A stretch of DNA of 6,354 bases from a bacterium (GCA_018819665.1 JAHJOY010000046.1:1-6354); one strand, 5' to 3'; shown: positions 1-6,122, counted from the first letter of the stretch. Numbers and translations are program-made. Notes: generated by a model from the letters alone, not told the origin.

Positions 1-495
1 GAGGCTATAGTTTTAAAAAGGATAGCAAATGAAAATAGAATAAAATATATCGCGGATGGCGTAAACCTATCTGATTTTGATGAGCATAGGCCAGGTATAA
101 AGGCATTGGATGAAGAAGATATCATCCATCCTTTAGTTGAGGCAAGAATTAAAAAGTCAGATATCAAAGCAATGGCAAAGTTTTTAGGATTATCAAACTA
201 CAATATGCCTTCCACAACTTGTCTGTCATCCAGAATTTCGTATGGTGAAGAAATAACCATAGAAAAATTGAAAAGAATTGAGGAAGCAGAATCATTTATT
301 CTATCTTCAGGATTCAGGCAGGTAAGGGTAAGGTGTCATAAAGATGTTGCGAGGATAGAAGTAGAAAAAGAGGAAATAGAAAATGCTATTAGTTTTAGAG
401 AAGAAATAGTAAGAAGATTAAAAACAGTCGGTTTCAAATACATTACCTTAGATTTGGAAGGATACAGATCAGGGAGTATGGATGAGGTATTATGA
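1..495 (+). CDS. larE: LarE-family ATP-dependent sacrificial sulfur transferase, 5'-truncated by the window edge
   Basis: Frame 1 is open from the first base to a TGA at 493-495, giving 164 residues of the C-terminal part of the protein. LarE proteins are roughly 270 residues, so about 100 residues including the N-terminal PP-loop (SGGxDS) lie outside the window. Visible family landmarks are DGVNLSDFDEHRPG near residues 19-32, the stretch around MPSTTCLSSR with Cys74 of the fragment, FRQVRVR, and a near-canonical C-terminal end LDLEGYRSGSMDEVL. In the family, LarE adenylates and thiolates pyridinium-3,5-dicarboxylate mononucleotide while building the nickel-pincer cofactor; the type member gives up its own cysteine sulfur. 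Cys74 probably corresponds to that region, but I could not align it. No larA, larB or larC is visible, so the actual acceptor here is unknown; many LarE homologues occur without lactate racemase. An internal TTG at 106 is not the real start because family similarity continues upstream. The stop overlaps the next start as ATGA. Confidence 0.9.
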   Translation, partial: EAIVLKRIANENRIKYIADGVNLSDFDEHRPGIKALDEEDIIHPLVEARIKKSDIKAMAKFLGLSNYNMPSTTCLSSRISYGEEITIEKLKRIEEAESFILSSGFRQVRVRCHKDVARIEVEKEEIENAISFREEIVRRLKTVGFKYITLDLEGYRSGSMDEVL

Positions 496-1490
496 CTAAA
501 GCAATAGGTTTATTATCCGGTGGTTTAGATAGCACATTAGCAGTGAAGTTAATGATGAATCAAGGCATTAAAGTAACAGCCTTGAATTTTATCACTCCTT
601 TTTGTACGTGTACCAGAAAGGGTTGTAAGCATGAAGCAAACAGAATAGCGAAAAATTTTGATATTTCAATAAAAGTAGTTGCTGCTGGTGACGAGTATAT
701 ACAAATGGTAAAAAATCCAAAGCATGGATATGGAAAGAATATGAACCCATGCATAGATTGCAGGATATTCATGCTGAAAAAAGCAAAGGAATATATGGAA
801 GAAATGGGCGCATCTTTTTTATTCACTGGAGAAGTTTTAGGTCAACGCCCGATGTCCCAACGGAGGGAGGCGATGACAATCATAGAGAAAGAAGCAGGTC
901 TGGAAGGTTTGATTCTGAGACCACTCTCCGCTCAATTCTTGAAGCCAACGATTCCAGAAAGAGAAGGATTGGTAAATAGGGAGAGAATGCTCAACATTAG
1001 GGGGCGCTGGAGAAAGCCCCAGATGGAGTTAGCAGAGGAATTCGGCATAGAGGATTATCAATGCCCAGCCGGTGGTTGTAGATTAACTGATATACAATTT
1101 GCGAAGAGAGTGAAAGAAGCATTTGAACACGATGAAGATGGTATCCAAGATATGAATCTTCTAAAATATGGAAGACATTTTAGGTTGCCCAGGGGTGTAA
1201 AGGTAATAGTTGGTAGAAATGAGGAAGAAAATTCCATAATATCTAGATTTGCTGGAGAAAGAGATTTGTTGATGGAAGTAGTAGGCTTTGGAAGCCCAAT
1301 AACCCTTCTAAAGAATAGCTGTGATGAAAGAGATATTAAAATGGCTGCATCGGTTTGTGTTAGGTACAGTAATTATAAAGGAAAAGCGGAAGTTAAGATA
1401 GGTTGCAGAGAAAGATGGGAAAAAACTCTTTTTGTTGAACCGATTAAAGAAGAGTTTAAAAAATATCTGATTGGAGGAATCTCTATATGA
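492..1490 (+). CDS. PP-loop (adenine nucleotide alpha-hydrolase) protein related to tRNA thiolases (ThiI/MnmA-like)
   Basis: A 332-residue cytosolic protein. It begins with an ATP-pyrophosphatase PP-loop, LLSGGLDST (SGGLDS at residues 9-14), followed by cysteines C38, C40 and C45, then NPCIDCR (C87, C90), FTGEVLGQRPMSQ (111-122), and CPAGGC (C191, C196). The order PP-loop, NPCxxC, TGEVxGQRPMSQ is typical of proteins often annotated as tRNA (5-methylaminomethyl-2-thiouridylate) methyltransferase-like or ThiI-like; they adenylate a target before sulfur insertion. Residues from about 225 onward look like a separate C-terminal domain, possibly the RNA-binding NFACT-R-like domain seen in this group; that part is from memory and unaligned. 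The RNA or cofactor substrate is unproven. The gene starts inside the larE stop (ATGA at 492-495) with GAGG at 484-487 as ribosome binding site, and ends overlapping the desulfurase start by four bases. Its position directly before a cysteine desulfurase supports a persulfide-fed thiolation reaction. Its role is inferred; the family assignment is firm. Confidence 0.82.
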   Translation: MTKAIGLLSGGLDSTLAVKLMMNQGIKVTALNFITPFCTCTRKGCKHEANRIAKNFDISIKVVAAGDEYIQMVKNPKHGYGKNMNPCIDCRIFMLKKAKEYMEEMGASFLFTGEVLGQRPMSQRREAMTIIEKEAGLEGLILRPLSAQFLKPTIPEREGLVNRERMLNIRGRWRKPQMELAEEFGIEDYQCPAGGCRLTDIQFAKRVKEAFEHDEDGIQDMNLLKYGRHFRLPRGVKVIVGRNEEENSIISRFAGERDLLMEVVGFGSPITLLKNSCDERDIKMAASVCVRYSNYKGKAEVKIGCRERWEKTLFVEPIKEEFKKYLIGGISI

Positions 1491-2674
1491 ATTTTGCTGA
1501 GATAAAAACAGATTTCCCAATTCTGAATGACATAATTTATATGGATAGTGCGTCTACAAGTTTGACACCAGAGCCTGTTCTAAATGCAGTTTTAAAATAT
1601 TATAGAGAATATAATGCAAACGTGGGACGAGGCGTTCATCGATTATCTCAGGTTGCATCGCAGAAATATAAGGATGCGCACAGGAAAATTGCAGATTTCA
1701 TCGGCGCGAATGAAGAAGAGGTCATATTCACGAAGAACACGACTGAAGCGATAAACACGGTTGCCAGTGGATTGAAATGGAAAACAGGAGATAAAGTGGT
1801 GACGACCCTGCTCGAGCACCATTCTAATTTTCTTCCCTGGTTGAAATTAAAAAGTTTTGGAGTTGCGTTGGATATCGTAAAACCAGATAAAAATGGAAAA
1901 TTTAATGTATCAGACTTTGAAGAGGTGATAGACGATAAAACGAGATTGGTTGCGGTAACACATGTCTCAAATGTTTTAGGAACGATAACTCCAATAGAAG
2001 AGATATCCGCGATTTGTAAGAAGAAGAATGCTTTGTTACTTGTTGATGGTGCACAGTCTGTCCCTCATATTCATGTGGATGTAAAAGAGCTGGGATGTGA
2101 TTTTCTCTGCTTCTCAGGGCATAAGATGCTTGGGCCTACAGGCACAGGCGTTCTCTGGATGAAGGAAGATCTTTTTGATGAACTCGAACCGCTCACCTTC
2201 GGCGGCGGGATGATCGAGGATGTATCTTTTGATGGTTATGAATTGACGAGCGGTTATGAGCGGTTTGAGGCGGGCACACCAAATATTGCAGGTGGAATCG
2301 GGCTTGGGAGGGCTGTTGATTATCTGAAAAAGATAGGTATGGACAAAATAAAAGACCATGAAGCGAAGTTGACAGAGAGGTTATTGGAAGGACTGTTAGA
2401 GATTAGGAGAGTAGAGATATATGGCTCCTTGAATTCAAAGGAAAGGATGGGTGTAGTGTCTTTTAATATTAAAGGCCTGAATCCACACGATGTTGCATTA
2501 ATGCTCGATGAAGCCTCCAACATAATGGTTCGTTCCGGACATCACTGTTGTATGCCACTGATGAAATGTTTTGGACTTAAAGAGGGGACGGTCAGGGCTT
2601 CTCTATATCTATACAACACAGAAGAGGAGGTTGAGAGGTTTCTGGAGACGGTCAAGGAGATTGCAAAGTGTTAA
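1487..2674 (+). CDS. sufS: Class V aminotransferase-fold cysteine desulfurase, SufS-like
   Basis: A 395-residue PLP enzyme of normal SufS/CsdA length. It should convert cysteine to alanine and load the sulfur as a persulfide on its active-site cysteine, feeding the neighbouring sulfur transferases. Landmarks: N-terminal YMDSASTSLTP (18-28), TKNTTEAIN (82-90), LEHHSNFLPW (109-118, with the histidine that stacks on PLP), VDGAQS (186-191), the PLP-binding SGHK with Lys213, and the catalytic loop RSGHHC with Cys354. Cys354 is followed directly by a second cysteine (C355) where many SufS proteins have alanine. The RSGHHC loop and class features favour group II (SufS) over group I (NifS/IscS). The start at 1487 is supported by GGAGG at 1473-1477 and an ATGA overlap with the previous gene. 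No SufU/SufE partner or suf scaffold genes are visible, so it may serve this operon rather than general Fe-S assembly; that is inference, and the gene symbol denotes type only. Confidence 0.93.
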   Translation: MNFAEIKTDFPILNDIIYMDSASTSLTPEPVLNAVLKYYREYNANVGRGVHRLSQVASQKYKDAHRKIADFIGANEEEVIFTKNTTEAINTVASGLKWKTGDKVVTTLLEHHSNFLPWLKLKSFGVALDIVKPDKNGKFNVSDFEEVIDDKTRLVAVTHVSNVLGTITPIEEISAICKKKNALLLVDGAQSVPHIHVDVKELGCDFLCFSGHKMLGPTGTGVLWMKEDLFDELEPLTFGGGMIEDVSFDGYELTSGYERFEAGTPNIAGGIGLGRAVDYLKKIGMDKIKDHEAKLTERLLEGLLEIRRVEIYGSLNSKERMGVVSFNIKGLNPHDVALMLDEASNIMVRSGHHCCMPLMKCFGLKEGTVRASLYLYNTEEEVERFLETVKEIAKC

Positions 2675-3435
2675 AAAAGTTCAACTGCCTTAAGTTTAAT
2701 ACGGATAATTTCATCAAATCGAAACACGAGGTCGTGGAAGAGTTACCGCTATCTATTTTTATCAATGGCAGGCATTTTGTAACCGCGATGATAAGTCCTC
2801 AAATGGTAAGGGAGTTTGTTATAGGGTATCTATTCTCAGAAAAAGTCATAGAAGATATTAAGGAGATAGAATCTTTACAGATAGAGGAGAATATTGCAAA
2901 AGTAATAGTTAACAATCCTTTAAAAGTATTATCAGTAAAAAAACTAATCGTAAGCGGATGCGGTGGCGGATCTTCCTTCTTGGATGAATTGAAACTACCA
3001 AAGATAAGTTCTAACTTGAAAATTGATGCTGGTGATATATTTAGTGGCTTAAAATCTCTCTTAAATTCTGATTTGCACAGGATAACGGGAGGGGTGCATA
3101 TAGTTGGGTTATTTTATAAAAAAGCTGTAATATGCATATCAGAGGACCTAGGGAGGCATAACGCTCTTGATAAGGTCATAGGTTGTGGATTAATCAAAGA
3201 TGTCGATTTTAAAGAGACTTTTGTGGCATGCACAGGAAGAATATCATTCGATATGGCACTGAAGTGTTCGGTTGCGAGCATTCCTATTATTGCATCGAGA
3301 GGTGCTACGACGAGTTTGGCGATAGAGATTGCGGAGAAGACGGGTTTAACGACTATTGGGTTTGTGAGAGGAAGAAGAATGAATATATATACGAATGGGG
3401 AGAGGATATGCAGGATAGATACTCGAGACAGGTGA
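2668..3435 (+). CDS. fdhD: FdhD-family sulfurtransferase for formate dehydrogenase maturation
   Basis: A 255-residue protein matching FdhD throughout. In E. coli, FdhD passes sulfur from the cysteine desulfurase IscS to the bis-MGD cofactor of formate dehydrogenase; the desulfurase immediately upstream here fits that role. Landmarks: LPLSIFINGRHFVTAMISP (27-44), REFVIGYLFSE (48-58), SGCGGGSS (96-103), TGGVH (140-144), EDLGRHNALDKV (159-170), CTGRISFDMALK (188-199), ASRGATTSLAIE (209-220) and GFVRGRRMNIYT (231-242). The loop that in E. coli carries a CxxC pair has only one cysteine here, Cys98. The start is GTG at 2668: AAGGAG at 2654-2659 lies eight bases upstream, residues from this point read as a proper FdhD N terminus, and no ATG exists nearby in frame. 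It overlaps the desulfurase by seven bases and the next gene by 28. A formate dehydrogenase or another Mo/W enzyme is expected in the genome but not seen here. Confidence 0.92.
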   Translation: MLKKFNCLKFNTDNFIKSKHEVVEELPLSIFINGRHFVTAMISPQMVREFVIGYLFSEKVIEDIKEIESLQIEENIAKVIVNNPLKVLSVKKLIVSGCGGGSSFLDELKLPKISSNLKIDAGDIFSGLKSLLNSDLHRITGGVHIVGLFYKKAVICISEDLGRHNALDKVIGCGLIKDVDFKETFVACTGRISFDMALKCSVASIPIIASRGATTSLAIEIAEKTGLTTIGFVRGRRMNIYTNGERICRIDTRDR

Positions 3436-4424
3436 TATTACCGAATATCGGTGAAGAAGGGCAGAAAACACTTTTAAAAAGTAAGATAGCCATCATCGGA
3501 TGCGGTGCTCTTGGAACGGTTGTGGCAAATAATCTTGTTCGGGCAGGAGTGGGCAAAATATCAATTATAGACCGAGATTTTGTCGAATTAAACAATCTCC
3601 AGCGACAGATACTCTTCGACGAAGATGACATAGGTATTCCGAAGGCGGTTGCCGCTGCTGAAAAGCTAAAGAGGGTGAATTCTGATGTGGAGATAGAGGC
3701 AATGGTTAAGGATTTAAACCATATGAACGCTGAGAAAATCATGAGTGATGTAGATCTCGTATTAGATGGGACAGACAACATGCAAACAAGATTTTTAATC
3801 AACGATGTCTGTGTGAAAAGCAAGATTCCCTGGATATACACGGCTGCAGTTGGAACTTATGGGATGATGATGACCATCGTACCAGGGAGGACACCTTGCT
3901 TCAGGTGCTTCTTGCCCGATGTACCTGAACCTGGTTCACTCCCAACCTGCGATACGGCTGGGATACTTAACACAATATCAGCTATTATTGCATCGATCGA
4001 GAGCACAGAAGCGATAAAGATATTACTTAAAGAGAATATAACTACAAATGCGGAGAGTAATCTGATATTTTACGATGTCTGGAGCAACACTTTCGAGAAG
4101 ATTGCTGTGATGCGAGATAAGAGATGCAGGTGCTGTGTCGAGCACAAGTTCGATTTCTTGAATGCGGCAAAGAAAGAAATCATAACTTCGCTTTGCGGGA
4201 GGAATGCCATCCAGATAACACCAGCAAAATCTGCAGACATCTCCTTCAAATCACTCGCAGAAAGATTGAAACGATCGGGTGAAGTAAGGTTCAACAATTT
4301 TATACTGGTATTTAAGGAAAGAGATAAGGAGATATCGCTATTCAAGGATGGGAGGGCGATCATAAAGGGAACGGACGATGAGAAAGTGGCTCGCTCCCTC
4401 TATGCAAGGTATGTCGGAATTTGA
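3408..4424 (+). CDS. ThiF/MoeB/HesA-family E1-like adenylyltransferase
   Basis: A 338-residue protein that should use ATP to adenylate the C-terminal glycine of a ubiquitin-like sulfur carrier (MoaD or ThiS type). Landmarks: RYSRQVILPNIGEEGQ (4-19), Rossmann nucleotide loop GCGALG (31-36), IIDRDFVELNNLQRQILF (53-70), Lys79, DGTDN (120-124), zinc ligands C164xxC167 paired with C240 and C243, and PTCDTAG with the conserved Cys181. Residues about 250-338 form an extra C-terminal domain (LCGRNAIQI, FKDGRAIIKGTDDEKVARSLYARYVG) seen in longer ThiF/MoeB proteins; there is no rhodanese or JAB domain. The frame stays open 60 codons upstream to an ATG at 3228, but that part lies wholly inside fdhD and lacks E1 similarity. 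The ATG at 3408 has GGGGAG at 3397-3402 and starts the RYSRQ motif, so it is preferred. The 28-base overlap with fdhD implies coupling. MoeB (Mo cofactor) is favoured by the fdhD neighbour, but ThiF is possible; no carrier gene is visible. Confidence 0.9.
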   Translation: MQDRYSRQVILPNIGEEGQKTLLKSKIAIIGCGALGTVVANNLVRAGVGKISIIDRDFVELNNLQRQILFDEDDIGIPKAVAAAEKLKRVNSDVEIEAMVKDLNHMNAEKIMSDVDLVLDGTDNMQTRFLINDVCVKSKIPWIYTAAVGTYGMMMTIVPGRTPCFRCFLPDVPEPGSLPTCDTAGILNTISAIIASIESTEAIKILLKENITTNAESNLIFYDVWSNTFEKIAVMRDKRCRCCVEHKFDFLNAAKKEIITSLCGRNAIQITPAKSADISFKSLAERLKRSGEVRFNNFILVFKERDKEISLFKDGRAIIKGTDDEKVARSLYARYVGI

Positions 4425-4449
4425 CAAAATTTTTCTTTTGTGTTTAAAT
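4421..4449 (+). promoter_or_regulatory. Putative sigma70-type promoter for the Rrf2-cysK operon
   Basis: A perfect -35 TTGACA sits at 4421-4426, overlapping the stop codon of the upstream E1-like gene. Seventeen bases later is TTAAAT (4444-4449), matching four of six -10 positions. This lies 38 bases before the Rrf2 start codon. The spacing is ideal, and it precedes a gene expected to start its own transcription unit. The -10 match is modest and the region is AT-rich, so the call is provisional. Confidence 0.5.
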
Positions 4450-4475
4450 ATTACTAAAGGAATGATAATACTAAT
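4450..4475 (+). promoter_or_regulatory. Candidate operator: imperfect dyad just after the -10 box
   Basis: ATTACTA (4450-4456) and TACTAAT (4469-4475) form an inverted repeat with six of seven bases paired across a 12-base centre, 26 bases overall. The length and the placement over the expected transcription start suit autorepression by the Rrf2 protein encoded next. It does not match the published E. coli IscR type 1 consensus well, and AT-rich DNA makes such dyads by chance, so this is a weak call. Confidence 0.28.
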
Positions 4476-4487
4476 CTTGGAGGGATA

Positions 4488-4934
4488 ATGAAACTTTCTA
4501 CCAGGGGGCGTTATGCCCCGAGAGCAATGTTGGATTTAGCACTAAATTGTGGAAAAGGGCCTGTGTCACTGAAAAATATAGCCAGAAGGCAAGAAATCTC
4601 AGAAAGATATCTTGAACATATAATGATCGTTCTCCAGTCTGCAGGTTTAGTACAGAGTACGCGGGGATCACGCGGAGGATTCAGTTTAGCAAAATTGCCC
4701 AAAGAAATTAAATTGAGCCAGATAATTCAAGCCGTGGAAGGGTCAATTTCACCGGTGGCATGTGTTGATGACCCAAAACTATGTAATCGGGTTGATGTGT
4801 GTGTCACTTACGAGATTTGGAAGAAATTAAAAAAAGCAATATTAGAAGTCTTTGATTCAGTAACTTTGGAAGATATGGTTGAAATGCAAAAGAAAAAATT
4901 ATCCAAACCAAAAACTCGAATGTATTACATTTGA
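4488..4934 (+). CDS. Rrf2-family winged-helix regulator with an IscR-like three-cysteine motif
   Basis: A 148-residue cytosolic DNA-binding protein. The N terminus MKLSTRGRYAPRAMLDLA, the recognition region ISERYLEHIMIVLQSAGLV (37-55) and the wing STRGSRGGFSLAK (57-69) are classic Rrf2. C92, C99 and C105 form a C-x6-C-x5-C pattern in the region where IscR-type proteins bind an Fe-S cluster, so it probably senses Fe-S or redox status. CymR, the Rrf2 repressor of cysteine genes in Bacillus, lacks these cysteines but works in complex with CysK; here the regulator is cotranscribed with cysK (31-base gap), so it likely controls cysteine synthesis. The start ATG has GGAGGG at 4479-4484, rather close (about four bases). 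A promoter and a dyad lie just upstream, consistent with autoregulation. Length is normal for the family (about 135-165). Which ligand it senses is inference; family assignment is secure. Confidence 0.92.
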   Translation: MKLSTRGRYAPRAMLDLALNCGKGPVSLKNIARRQEISERYLEHIMIVLQSAGLVQSTRGSRGGFSLAKLPKEIKLSQIIQAVEGSISPVACVDDPKLCNRVDVCVTYEIWKKLKKAILEVFDSVTLEDMVEMQKKKLSKPKTRMYYI

Positions 4935-4965
4935 TTAAAAGTTTAGTGAAAAAGGAGAAAATAAA

Positions 4966-5889
4966 ATGAGTAAAATTGCAAATGACGTAACTGAGTTGAT
5001 TGGGAATACCCCCTTAGTAAAATTGAATAAGATAGCCAAGGATGTAGAGGCAGAAATTGTCGGAAAACTTGAATTTTTTAATCCCTGTGGAAGTGTAAAA
5101 GACCGAATTGGAGTAAGTATGATTACAGAAGCAGAAAAAAAAGGTTTTCTGAAAAAAGATTCTGTAGTTGTTGAGCCAACAAGTGGAAATACGGGCATTT
5201 CCTTGGCCTTTGTTTGTGCGGTTAAGGGGTATAGATTAGTTCTTACGATGCCTGATACAATGAGTATTGAGCGAAGGAAAATGCTTGAGGCACTTGGCGC
5301 TGAAATAGTTTTAACTCCGGGTAGTGAAGGAATGAAAGGAGCAATTAAAAAGGCAGAAGAAATTGTGAAAAATAATTGTAAAGCATTTATGCCTCAACAA
5401 TTTAAAAATCCGGCTAATCCTGAGATTCATCGGAAAACCACAGCTTTAGAAATCTGGAAAGATACAGATGGTAAAGTGGATATTCTTGTTTCTGGAGTAG
5501 GAACTGGTGGGACAATTACAGGTGTAGCTGAAGTAATAAAAAAGAGAAAACCATCGTTTAAAGCCATTGCTGTTGAACCTACTGATTCTCCTGTTCTTTC
5601 TGGTGGAGAACCTGGTTCACATAAGATTCAAGGGATTGGCGCTGGCTTTGTGCCAGACGTTTTAAACAGGGACATTATTGATGAAATAATCAAAGTAACT
5701 AATGAAGAAGCCATGATTTGTTCTAGGCGACTTGCTAAAGAAGAGGGGATATTTGCGGGTATTTCTTCAGGAGCAGCAGTTTGGGCAGCAATAAAGGTAG
5801 CTAAGCGGAAAGAAAACAAAAATAAACTTATTGTGGTAATTCTTCCTGATTTAGGTGATCGCTATCTTTCTACTGAACTTTTCCAATGA
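4966..5889 (+). CDS. cysK: Cysteine synthase A (O-acetylserine sulfhydrylase)
   Basis: A 307-residue fold-type II PLP enzyme of standard CysK length. It makes cysteine from O-acetylserine and sulfide. Landmarks: IGNTPLVKLNKI (12-23), the PLP-lysine motif NPCGSVKDRIG with Lys45, TSGNTG (72-77, substrate loop), the phosphate-binding GTGGT (179-183), EPTDSPVLSGG (204-214), HKIQGIGAGFVP (219-230), SSGAA (267-271) and a C-terminal PDLGDRYLST (294-303). The first of these motifs has Cys41 where many homologues have glycine, proline or leucine. No CBS domain is present, so cysteine synthase is favoured over cystathionine beta-synthase. AAGGAG at 4952-4957 gives a well-spaced ribosome binding site. 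It is cotranscribed with the Rrf2 regulator upstream, and the gene starting at 6311 looks like the serine acetyltransferase that supplies its substrate. Its codon use (ATT for Ile, mixed Arg codons) differs from that of the larE-to-E1 block. Confidence 0.95.
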   Translation: MSKIANDVTELIGNTPLVKLNKIAKDVEAEIVGKLEFFNPCGSVKDRIGVSMITEAEKKGFLKKDSVVVEPTSGNTGISLAFVCAVKGYRLVLTMPDTMSIERRKMLEALGAEIVLTPGSEGMKGAIKKAEEIVKNNCKAFMPQQFKNPANPEIHRKTTALEIWKDTDGKVDILVSGVGTGGTITGVAEVIKKRKPSFKAIAVEPTDSPVLSGGEPGSHKIQGIGAGFVPDVLNRDIIDEIIKVTNEEAMICSRRLAKEEGIFAGISSGAAVWAAIKVAKRKENKNKLIVVILPDLGDRYLSTELFQ

Positions 5890-5909
5890 TACGATTATAC
5901 AAATATAAA

Positions 5910-5936
5910 GATATACATTTATGTGACATTTATATC
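5910..5936. promoter_or_regulatory. Short inverted repeat downstream of cysK
   Basis: GATATA (5910-5915) and TATATC (5931-5936) are exact reverse complements around a 15-base centre containing ATGTGACAT. It lies in the gap after cysK and just upstream of a strong ribosome binding site. It has no GC-rich stem or T-run, so it is not a terminator; it could be an operator, or chance in AT-rich DNA. Confidence 0.2.
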
Positions 5937-5967
5937 CGTGATAACTTGAATTTAGGAGGTGGTGGAA

Positions 5968-6078
5968 ATGTTATGGATCATGGATAGCTCCGGATGGAGC
6001 ATAAAGAATGAAAATCTACTCTTAGGAGGTACCAAACAAGGGGATGAAGGAAGATATTACAGTATGTTGGTATTATAA
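5968..6078 (+). CDS. Hypothetical 36-residue small ORF with a strong ribosome binding site
   Basis: ATG at 5968 runs to TAA at 6076-6078. AGGAGG at 5954-5959 is spaced eight bases from the start, the best ribosome binding site in the window. The peptide begins MLWIMDSSGWSIKNE, contains LLLGG and GDEGRYY, and ends SMLVL. It has no clear signal peptide, membrane span or cysteine. I recognise no family. It could be a genuine small protein, a leader peptide, or the start of a decayed gene. Its LLGG segment is encoded by the second TTAGGAGGT copy. Coding status is uncertain. Confidence 0.3.
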   Translation: MLWIMDSSGWSIKNENLLLGGTKQGDEGRYYSMLVL

Positions 6079-6094
6079 GAAAGAAGAGTATATT
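6067..6094 (+). promoter_or_regulatory. Possible promoter upstream of the remnant-cysE unit
   Basis: TTGGTA (6067-6072) and TATATT (6089-6094) match four of six and five of six bases of the -35 and -10 consensus with a 16-base spacer. It would start transcription about 75 bases before the DUF39 remnant. AT-rich sequence gives such matches readily, so confidence is low. Confidence 0.22.
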
Positions 6095-6122
6095 TTTGGA
6101 ATAAGTTAGGAGTATGCCTGAG

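Noticed and set aside
106..495. A 129-codon gene starting at the TTG at 106.
   Set aside because: LarE similarity continues upstream in the same open frame to base 1, so the gene is truncated by the window edge rather than short.
3228..3407. 60-codon upstream extension of the E1-like reading frame.
   Set aside because: It lies wholly inside fdhD in another frame, has no E1 similarity, and the ATG at 3408 has its own ribosome binding site and begins the conserved RYSRQ motif.
3353..3841. A 162-codon minus-strand ORF opposite fdhD and the E1-like gene.
   Set aside because: It is antisense to well-conserved coding sequence, its composition (serine- and phenylalanine-rich) is that of a reverse shadow, and it matches no family. 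The other minus-strand ORFs were rejected for the same reason.
4424..4441. ACAAAA-TTTTTC-TTTTGT hairpin after the E1-like gene as a terminator.
   Set aside because: The six-base stem has a single G-C pair and would be unstable, and it overlaps the likely -35/spacer of the next promoter. It is not convincing as a terminator.
5917..5936. Archaeal-type TATA box (TTTATATC) after cysK.
   Set aside because: AT-rich intergenic DNA yields such strings readily, and the Shine-Dalgarno sites, TTGACA promoter and Rrf2 regulator favour a bacterial reading.
6022..6034. AGGAGGTACC resembles the T-box core (GGTGGTACC), attractive before cysteine genes.
   Set aside because: The essential UGGN that pairs with the tRNA end is AGGN here. 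No stem I landmarks or terminator/antiterminator pair are visible, and the site is far from the downstream start. It is better read as a Shine-Dalgarno-like repeat.
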